This document shows, one piece after another, positions 4,818 to 11,600 of a stretch of DNA of 13,620 nt (positions are counted from its first letter, which is position 1; every line of letters starts with the position of its first letter). The translations under genes were made by a program, and so were the position numbers. This DNA is from JAYEJB01 sp034716415 (lineage in GTDB: Bacteria > Patescibacteriota > Patescibacteriia > SG8-24): the NCBI GenBank assembly GCA_034716415.1, contig JAYEJB010000039.1, positions 1 to 13,620 of the forward strand, read 5' to 3'. A model generated the notes under the pieces. It had not been told where the DNA came from. It saw only the letters and a program-made list of their open reading frames with translations, and did not search any database.

Positions 4818-5618
4818 ATGTTTAAATCTCAGGGCAAAATCGGTTTCATCGGCAAAGGGCTGGTGACTGCGGCCGCTTTTGTGGTCTTGCTCGGGACAAA
4901 TACAGCACTCGCCGCGATGAGCTCAACGAACTATTCGGTAGTGAAGGATTCGTTGAACTTCGGCGGCGATTTTTCTACCTCGACCAACTATAGGGCTACT
5001 GACACCATCGGCGATACTGCGACAGGTGAGGGACTCTCAAGCACGAATTATGAGCTGGCGAGCGGCTTCCAGCCATTCGATTCAGCCGGCTATATATCAT
5101 TCAGCGTCAAGGAGGGGACTTCGAGTCCTGGCTCGTCCGGGACAGGGGTGGCGCTTGGCACGTTAAGCACGGGCAGTGTCACGACATCCGACGGATCGTC
5201 AATCAACTCGATATTCATTACGGCGGAAGGTAACGGCACCGGAGGTCTGGTAGTCAGCGTGGTCAATGACAGCACGGGGCTTGCCAGCGTTTCCGTTCCG
5301 GCTGATGTCGTCACATCAGCATCAGCGACACTAAGCGCAGGCACCGAAGGCTATGGTATCTGTGTTTTTTCGATTACCGAGGATGCGGGAAGTCCGACCA
5401 GTTTCACTTCAGCTTCGCCCTATAACGGCAGTTGTGATAAATCCAGTAATCACGCGGTCGGCATCACGGACACGACGAGCCGGACGGTGATGTCAGCGAC
5501 CGGCGAACTGAAAAGCGGCAGTTCGGAAGTGCTGGTGAAGACAGCGGTCAGTACGGACACGGCGGCACATAGCGATTACGTCAGTAACCTGACTTTCATA
5601 GCGACCGTGATGTATTGA
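4818..5618 (+). CDS. Secreted beta-rich surface protein with STNY repeats and a shared C-terminal domain
   Basis: A 266-residue exported protein of unknown function. A signal peptide (about 1-32) ends in TALA before AMSS. Residues 34-86 hold three STNY motifs (36-39, 55-58, 75-78) in a pattern I associate with Patescibacteria surface proteins. Residues about 90-266 form a beta-rich domain with LGTLSTGSV, AGTEGYGICV and a terminal DYVSNLTFIATVMY; the same domain ends the protein encoded at 6071-7267. The start is uncertain. ATG 4818 gives a normal signal peptide but has no Shine-Dalgarno sequence. AGAGG at 4779-4783 is well spaced only for an in-frame CTG at 4791 and is too close to an in-frame TTG at 4785; either would add 9-11 residues. 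The domain recalls WxL-type wall-binding domains by layout only. Most likely a wall or surface structural protein. Confidence 0.75.
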   Translation: MFKSQGKIGFIGKGLVTAAAFVVLLGTNTALAAMSSTNYSVVKDSLNFGGDFSTSTNYRATDTIGDTATGEGLSSTNYELASGFQPFDSAGYISFSVKEGTSSPGSSGTGVALGTLSTGSVTTSDGSSINSIFITAEGNGTGGLVVSVVNDSTGLASVSVPADVVTSASATLSAGTEGYGICVFSITEDAGSPTSFTSASPYNGSCDKSSNHAVGITDTTSRTVMSATGELKSGSSEVLVKTAVSTDTAAHSDYVSNLTFIATVMY

Positions 5619-5638
5619 AACTACCCACAGGTGTAGCT

Positions 5639-5693
5639 ACGGGGCTCGCCCCTGCCCGTAAGGGTGGGAACGCGAAGCAGGGACAAGCCCCGT
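5639..5693 (+). repeat. Long hairpin after the first surface-protein gene
   Basis: ACGGGGCT and CCCTGC on the left pair with GCAGGG and AGCCCCGT on the right, with small internal loops and a 21-nt apical region. No T tract follows, so it may slow decay or attenuate read-through instead of acting as a canonical terminator. It begins 21 nt after the stop. Confidence 0.6.
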
Positions 5694-5793
5694 CGTTATA
5701 CGGCGAACCGCGACACTAAAAATTCACAGGTGCCTAGGCCCCGGCCCGTACCCGAATGGCGGCTCGGAGCGTGGACATCTGAATGTCTGCGGA

Positions 5794-6062
5794 TAAATTA
5801 AAATAAAAAGGTCGATATATCTTCCCGGCGATCGGTGATGCCAAAACAGCATCGGTCCGGGTCTGGGGAGACGAACATGGGGGCGCAAGCTCCCACCACG
5901 CTACGTAGTGTAAAAAGCGACGTGGCAAGCCCATCTCCAAACACTAAACGTTCTCTATCGGACAACTCGTCGGCCTGCCTTCCACCTCGATCTTCCATAG
6001 CTCGAGAATGGAGGACCATTCGGGGCCGAGCCAACGTTGCGTCCGGTGAGGGCAAAAGGAGA
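5794..6062 (+). other. Structured untranslated leader of the second surface-protein gene; no known RNA class recognised
   Basis: The 452-nt gap before the ATG at 6071 has no credible ORF but many local stems: GATGC/GCATC around CAAAACA, nested in CCGG/CCGG (5825-5860); GTCT-GGGG-AGAC (5861-5872); GGGGGC-GCAA-GCTCCC with a GNRA tetraloop (about 5879-5894); CCACG/CGTGG (about 5896-5925); GGAGA/TCTCC closing the last two into a possible multi-way junction (about 5867-5938); and TCTTCCAT/ATGGAGGA (about 5991-6014). A weak promoter (TGGACA 5772-5777, 16 nt, TAAATT 5794-5799) would put most of it in the message. AAAGGAG lies at the end. A riboswitch or cis-acting leader is possible; I could not match it to c-di-GMP, TPP, FMN or cobalamin consensus features. 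Confidence 0.4.
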
Positions 6063-6070
6063 AAAAACAC

Positions 6071-7267
6071 ATGAAAACAAAGATCTTTAATCTGATCACG
6101 AGGGTCACTGCAATAGCGACCATCGCTTCCTCGTTCTACATGGTGAGTCCGGTCAAGGCCGCGAACTTCGACACCATGAGCGATACGATGACGCGTCTCG
6201 CGAACGGTCAGACCGCGGACCACACGGTCGTATTTGACTTACCGTCAACAATTACGTTCGACGTGTCTGGCAATACGGATGTGCTTACCGTCGACTTCGA
6301 TGCCACTGACTTTACGGTCGGTGGTACGTGGGTCGTCGGTGACTTCACGTTCAATGATGGTACAGCCCGTACTATCATTGACGTGGATGAAGGTGTATCC
6401 CCGACAGCTGACTGCTCGACTTCGTCCACCACCAACGATATCGCCGTAACTGTCGATACCGATGGTGGTACGTTCGGATTTACACCGTGTGATGCAACGT
6501 TCGCTGCCAGCGGTGCCGCCGCCACGGTCACCATCACTATTGATGGTACGACCAACGGTACGCTGACGAACGCTGCTACCGGTTCCTCGAATGTCGCGTT
6601 GTCGATGACTGACGAAGGTTCTGCCGCCGCTCATACCGGCGACATCTACGTCATCATCGTGGACAGCGACCAGGTTACCGTGACCGCTGACGTCAATCCG
6701 ACCATGACGTTCGACCTTGATACGTCGATCGCCACGGGAGGTGACAGTTCGTCCGCGTACACGGTCGCTCTGGGAACCCTGTCGACCGGTTCGGTCTCGA
6801 CTTCGGGTGACGGTACCATCCATATGGTCGGTATCGATCTCGACGCGAACGCCTCCGGCGGCATGGTCGTCACCGTGCTTAGCGCCAGCGCCAACGGTAT
6901 GGAGTCTACCTCTACACCAGCGGACTACCTTGACCACTCTGCTGGCACTCTTGCGGCCGGCACTGAGGGTTACGGTATCTGTGTGCACCGCGTTGCGACC
7001 ACCACTGGCACGCTCGTGGCTGCCGCGTTCGACAACGACTCGTTGACCGCGACTGCAGGATTCGATGACAGCGCCCTTTGTACTTCAGGTGCTCATCAGC
7101 TGGGAACAGCCCTGACGACATCGGCGCAAAACATCCTGAACACGAGCTCCGGCGCGATTTCAGGTGGTCGCGCGGAAATCCTGGTCAAGGCCGCGATCAG
7201 CAGCACAACCCCCGCGCACGACGACTACCAGGACACCCTGACGTTTATCGCCACGGGCACGTTCTAA
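6071..7267 (+). CDS. Secreted two-domain beta-rich surface protein
   Basis: A 398-residue exported protein of unknown function. A signal peptide (about 1-30) ends in PVKA. Residues about 32-208 form a domain with FTVGGTW, DFTFNDGTARTI, two cysteines (C115, C140) and IYVIIVDSDQVTVTADV; this is clearly paralogous to the N-terminal domain of the giant protein at 8603. Residues about 211-398 (LGTLSTGSVSTS, AGTEGYGICV, AEILVKAAI, ending LTFIATGTF) match the C-terminal domain of the 4818-5618 protein. It therefore combines the modules of its two neighbours. The ATG is preceded by AAAGGAG with nine-base spacing. Composition is rich in Thr, Ser, Asp and Gly, as in extracellular beta proteins. A major surface or S-layer-like protein is possible but unproven. 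Confidence 0.8.
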   Translation: MKTKIFNLITRVTAIATIASSFYMVSPVKAANFDTMSDTMTRLANGQTADHTVVFDLPSTITFDVSGNTDVLTVDFDATDFTVGGTWVVGDFTFNDGTARTIIDVDEGVSPTADCSTSSTTNDIAVTVDTDGGTFGFTPCDATFAASGAAATVTITIDGTTNGTLTNAATGSSNVALSMTDEGSAAAHTGDIYVIIVDSDQVTVTADVNPTMTFDLDTSIATGGDSSSAYTVALGTLSTGSVSTSGDGTIHMVGIDLDANASGGMVVTVLSASANGMESTSTPADYLDHSAGTLAAGTEGYGICVHRVATTTGTLVAAAFDNDSLTATAGFDDSALCTSGAHQLGTALTTSAQNILNTSSGAISGGRAEILVKAAISSTTPAHDDYQDTLTFIATGTF

Positions 7268-7274
7268 GTTGTCA

Positions 7275-7317
7275 CCGCACTCTCGATTCCCCTCATCCGA
7301 GGGGAATCGGAGTGCGG
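7275..7317 (+). repeat. Long stable hairpin after the second surface-protein gene
   Basis: CCGCACTC (7275-7282) and CGATTCCCCTC (7284-7294) pair with GAGGGGAATCG (7299-7309) and GAGTGCGG (7310-7317): 19 pairs, one bulged T and an ATCC loop. It starts 7 nt after the stop. No T tract follows (GGATAATGAAG), so a 3'-end stabiliser or partial terminator is more likely than a classical terminator. Confidence 0.7.
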
Positions 7318-7330
7318 GGATAATGAAGGT

Positions 7331-7411
7331 CTTCGACTTCGCTACGCTCCGCTCAGACAATAACAAACAATCCTCGAGCGGAATGAGTACGTAGCGTGAA
7401 TGGAGTCGAAG
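7331..7411. repeat. Imperfect inverted repeat bounded by CTTCGACT / AGTCGAAG
   Basis: CTTCGACT (7331-7338) with AGTCGAAG (7404-7411) encloses GCTACGCT and CCGCTC facing GAGCGG and GTAGCG. This resembles the dispersed CTTCGACT-type intergenic hairpins seen in many bacterial genomes. It occupies most of the gap before the DUF916-like gene. Confidence 0.55.
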
Positions 7412-7455
7412 GGCAATCCAATCAATTGCAAAGAAGGAACCATATCAATCAAGTT

Positions 7456-8457
7456 ATGAAGAGAGCATTCACGACAATCCTGGGATTCGCGCTGTTCGTC
7501 ATCCTGCTGTTGCCGAGCGGAGCGGACGCGATAACGGTTTCGCCTCCTAATTTCGACTATTCGCTCAATCCGGGCGACTCGGTGCTTGATGTCATCAAGA
7601 TCAGGAACGAGGGTTCCGGCACTGAAGTCTTCTATCCGGTGCTGATGAACTTCGGCGCCGACCAGGATGAGGCCGGCACGCCGCAGTTCTACTCGCCCGA
7701 CGAGGACAGAATGGGGCAGGGACTGGCGCAATGGATAACGGTGGACCCCGCGCCGATCGTCCTTGAGGCGGGTGAGCGGACGGACGTGAAGTTTTCCATC
7801 AACGTCCCGGAAGAGAACGTCCAGCCCGGCGGGCACTACGGCGCCATCATGATCTCGTCCGCGCCGGCGGACCCGGAAAGCGGAACGGTCGGAGTCGCTT
7901 CACAGCTGGCGACGATCATCCTGGTACGCATCTCGGGCGAGGTCAATGAGGTCGGCAGTATCGCGGAGTTCGGTTTCTCCGACCCGCAGATCTGGTATAA
8001 CCACCTTCCGATAGATTTCTTCATGCGTTTCGAGAACGCCGGCAACACTCACTTGCGTCCGACCGGAAATCTCATCATCACCGACTGGCTCGGTCGCAAG
8101 GTCGAAACTCTAAAGGTGAACTCACCGGAGTATAAGAGCGTTCTGCCGATGAGCATCCGTAAGTTCGGGTTCGGCTGGCACAAAGGTCCGCTGAACGATG
8201 AGATGTCCGGCCTGCGTAAGGAATGGCACAATTTCGGACTCGGCAAGTACAAAGCCCAGCTCATCATCAACTACGGACTCAATAATCAGATTATCATCGA
8301 TGAGCGGGAGTTCTTCGTCTGGCCATGGAGGTTGATGACCGCCGCCGGTGTCGGATTGCTCGTTCTGCTGATACTTCTCACCTTCTTCAAACATTTCTAC
8401 GACAAATCGGTCATGAAGAAGTACGAGCGAATGCAGAAGAAAGCGAGAAAGAAGTAA
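7456..8457 (+). CDS. DUF916/WxIP-like membrane-anchored extracellular protein
   Basis: A 333-residue exported protein. A signal peptide (about 1-25, ending GADA) is followed by an extracellular region of two beta-sandwich-like parts. The first (about 27-165) has SPPNFDYSLNPGDS, INVPEENVQPGGHYGAIM and a beta strand into VRISGEV; this NPG...N...PGGHYGAI pattern resembles DUF916 proteins (WxL-interacting proteins). The second (about 166-288) includes RFENAGNTHLRPTGNLII. One membrane helix (about 290-311) and a basic cytoplasmic tail (KKYERMQKKARKK) follow. I chose ATG 7456 because the signal peptide starts there; AAAGAAGGA lies about 17 nt upstream, which is far. An in-frame GTG at 7396 would add 20 unlikely residues. 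In Gram-positive bacteria such proteins tether WxL-domain proteins to the wall, and here it sits among candidate partners. Confidence 0.75.
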   Translation: MKRAFTTILGFALFVILLLPSGADAITVSPPNFDYSLNPGDSVLDVIKIRNEGSGTEVFYPVLMNFGADQDEAGTPQFYSPDEDRMGQGLAQWITVDPAPIVLEAGERTDVKFSINVPEENVQPGGHYGAIMISSAPADPESGTVGVASQLATIILVRISGEVNEVGSIAEFGFSDPQIWYNHLPIDFFMRFENAGNTHLRPTGNLIITDWLGRKVETLKVNSPEYKSVLPMSIRKFGFGWHKGPLNDEMSGLRKEWHNFGLGKYKAQLIINYGLNNQIIIDEREFFVWPWRLMTAAGVGLLVLLILLTFFKHFYDKSVMKKYERMQKKARKK

Positions 8458-8489
8458 ACCACGAAAAAATAACCGACGAAAAGGGCTTG

Positions 8490-8583
8490 CCCTGTACCGG
8501 AGCGAAAGCGACTGGTACAGGGCCCCGGATGGGACATCTACTATATATAGAAGAGGTGTCCCGCCCGGGGGACAGAACCCCCG
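8490..8583 (+). repeat. Three consecutive hairpins in the gap before the giant surface-protein gene
   Basis: CCCTGTACC/GGTACAGGG (8490-8498, 8514-8522) is followed by GGGACA/TGTCCC (8531-8536, 8557-8562) and CGGGGG/CCCCCG (8566-8571, 8578-8583), the last followed by seven A. No T tract is present on the plus strand. With 145 nt between the two genes, the structured stretch fills most of the gap and may modulate read-through or message stability. Confidence 0.55.
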
Positions 8584-8602
8584 AAAAAAACCATCTCTCC
8601 GG

Positions 8603-11600
8603 ATGGGAAACAAAAACGTCGACAAATATCCGTTCGGGCTGAGTCGCAGACTGTATCGCCTGAACGTCGGTATGACGATAGTCCTGGTGGCCATCGTCGC
8701 CACGACGGCCGCGGTGCTCTGGATCAGGGCGGCAGACGTGTCCAACATGAAGGACACCATGTCGAATCAGTCCATCAACGGCACGGCGACACATCGGATC
8801 AGTTTCGATCTCTCCGGAGGGAACACATTCGCTTCCGGTGAGGTTATTGCTATCGATTTAGCGTCAGCCTTCTCGGTCGGAGGTACATGGACCACAGCGG
8901 ACTTTGCCTTCGACGACGGGACGGCCCGTACGATCGACGCGGTAGCCCAGGGAGCAGGGACCAGCACGGTTTCCTGTACCGACGGAGCGAATAACGTGGG
9001 TGTGGCGATAGACACGACTGATCTCGTGTTCCGCGTCATCCCCTGCGGCGGCTCGTTCACACCGAGCGCGGTCGGCGCAAGCGTCCTTTTGACAATCTAC
9101 GGTGCAGTACCTAACGGTTGGGTAGCCAATCCCGCGACAGCCGGCAGCTATTCGGTCTTGATAACCGACGCTGGCGGCGAGTGCGACGAAGGGGACTGCG
9201 TCATCTGGGTAGCTATCGTGGACACGAGCGATGTCAGTGTCACCGCGACAGTCGTAAGCGCGGCGGTCTGTGGCAACGGCATCATCGAAGCCGGTGAAGG
9301 CTGTGATGACGGCAATACTACCAGTGGCGACGGTTGCAGCGCGACCTGTCAGGTCGAGGGCGGACCGCCGCCCCCACCGCCGGACACCACTCCGCCGGTC
9401 ATCAGCGGAATCGTCGTCACCGACATCACTACGAGTTCGGCCAGCGTCACCTGGACCACGAACGAGGCATCGACCTCGCTCGTCAGGTACGGATTGACGT
9501 CGTCCTACGGCAGTGAGCAGTCGATCGGCGGATACGTGACAAGTCATTCGGTGCCCTTGAGCAGTCTGAGCGAAGGCGTGACATACCATTACCAGGTATG
9601 TTCCACCGACTCACCGGGCAATCAGGCGTGTTCCGGAGACAACACGTTCATGACGCTGGACGATACGCCGCCGGTCATCAGCAACGTGCAGGTCACGGGC
9701 ATCACCGGCACTTCAGCGACCATCACTTGGGACACCGACGAGTCATCCGACTCGAATGTGGACTATGACACGGTAGCGGGACCCCCGTACGGAGATACGG
9801 AGAGCGACGCGACGATGGTCACGAGCCACTCGATTACGGTCATCGGCCTTACTTCCGGCACGACCTACCACTACCGCGTGCGCTCCGGTGACGCTTCGTC
9901 CAATGAGGCGTTCACGGCCGACGCCGTGTTCACCACGGCCGACGCGGACGCGCCCGTCATCTCGAACATTCGGGTGACGGACGTCGCGGCGACATCGGTC
10001 ATCGTGCGCTGGGACACCGATGAGGCGGCCGACTCGAAAGTGGATTACGGCTTGATCGCGACCTACACCGACATCGAGACCGATGCCACGATGGTCATCG
10101 ATCATGCGGTAACGCTCAGCGGACTTACGTCGAGTACGACCTACCACTACCGCGTACGCTCGGCTGACGCCTCATCGAACGAATCCGCGAGCGGCGACCT
10201 GACGTTCACGACAGCGGATACGACGCCGCCGGTCATCTCGAACATCAACGTGGTCGATATCACGACCACTTCGGCGCGAGTGACCTGGGACACCGACGAA
10301 GCGGCCGATTCGAACGTCGATTACGGTACGGACGCCACATACGGCGACACGGAGTCGGACGCCGCGCTCGTCACGAACCACTCCATCGACCTGGCCGGAC
10401 TCGCTCCGGCGACGGAAATCCATTTCCGTATCAGGACGAGTGACGTGGGAAGCAACGAAGCGACGTCATCCGATCAGACGTTCACGACAGCCACGCCGGC
10501 CCCGCCGGTACTGTCGAACATCCGGGTGGAGAACATCACCGAGGATCAGGCGCGCGTCCTGTGGGACACGGATACGAGCAGTGACTCGGCCGTGGACTAC
10601 GGAACGGACGCGACGTACGGCAGTACGGAGACCGACGTCGTGATGACGGTGAATCATCTCATCGTCCTGAACGGCCTGTCTACCGGCACGACGTACCATT
10701 ACCAGGTACGTTCGACGGACGCGTACTCTCAGGAGACCGTTTCCGGCGATCTGACGTTCACGACATCGTCAGACACCATGCCGCCGGCCAACGTGACGGA
10801 CTTCACCGCCGCTCCAGGTGACGGAGAGATCGTCTTGACTTGGGTCAATCCGCTGGACGCAGATTTCCAGGGGGTGATCATCCTACGCAAGGAGAGCGGG
10901 TTCCCGACCGGACCCACAGACGGCACGGTCGTCTACGACGGGACTGCCGAGACCCACACTGACGCCGGACTCACTAATGGCATCACGTACTTCTACGCGG
11001 CCTACGCCTATGACGAGGTTCCGAACTACGCGTCGGGCGCGCTTACGAGCGCCGCTCCGGCCGGACCTCCGGATACCACTCCGCCGGGCGAGGTTACGGG
11101 ATTCACCGCGACGCCGGGCAACATGGAGATCCAGCTCGACTGGACCAACCCTGCTGACGCCGACTTCGCCGGTGTAAGGATCGTACGTGGACCGGCAGGA
11201 GGCACTTGTCCGACCGGACCCACGGACGGCACGACCGTCTATGAGGGTGTGGGAGAGACATGGCTTGATGTCGGACTCACGAACGGCACTGCCTACTGCT
11301 ACGCGGCCTACACCTTCGACGGTGTCCCGAACTGGTCGAGTGGCGTGACATCCTCAGCGACTCCGGTCGCTCCGCCTGATGTCGCTCCGCCGGCTAACGT
11401 GACCGATCTCACGGCCACGTCGGGTGATGAGTTGATATCCCTCACATGGACCAATCCGATCGACCTCGACTGGGCAGGTACTGTCATAGTCAGGAAGACC
11501 GGAGGATTCCCGGTCGATCAGACCGACGGGATAGTGGTGTACGACGGGATCGGCAACAACACGATCGATGTCGGACTCACCAACGGTACGATGTACTACT

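Noticed and set aside
5794..6062. Known riboswitch or ribozyme (c-di-GMP, TPP, FMN, cobalamin, hammerhead)
   Set aside because: The conserved core strings of those classes are absent or in the wrong order; the region is left as an unassigned structured leader.
5798..6223. 141-residue minus-strand ORF and 79-residue plus-strand ORF in the 5.6-6.1 kb gap
   Set aside because: No recognisable domains, no Shine-Dalgarno support, and the sequence is better explained as a structured leader.
6245..6988. 247-residue minus-strand ORF
   Set aside because: Antisense shadow of the secreted protein at 6071-7267, which has a signal peptide, a Shine-Dalgarno sequence and paralogous domains.
8864..9589. 241-residue minus-strand ORF
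   Set aside because: Low-complexity Arg/Asp/Ala-rich antisense shadow of the N-terminal domain of the giant protein.
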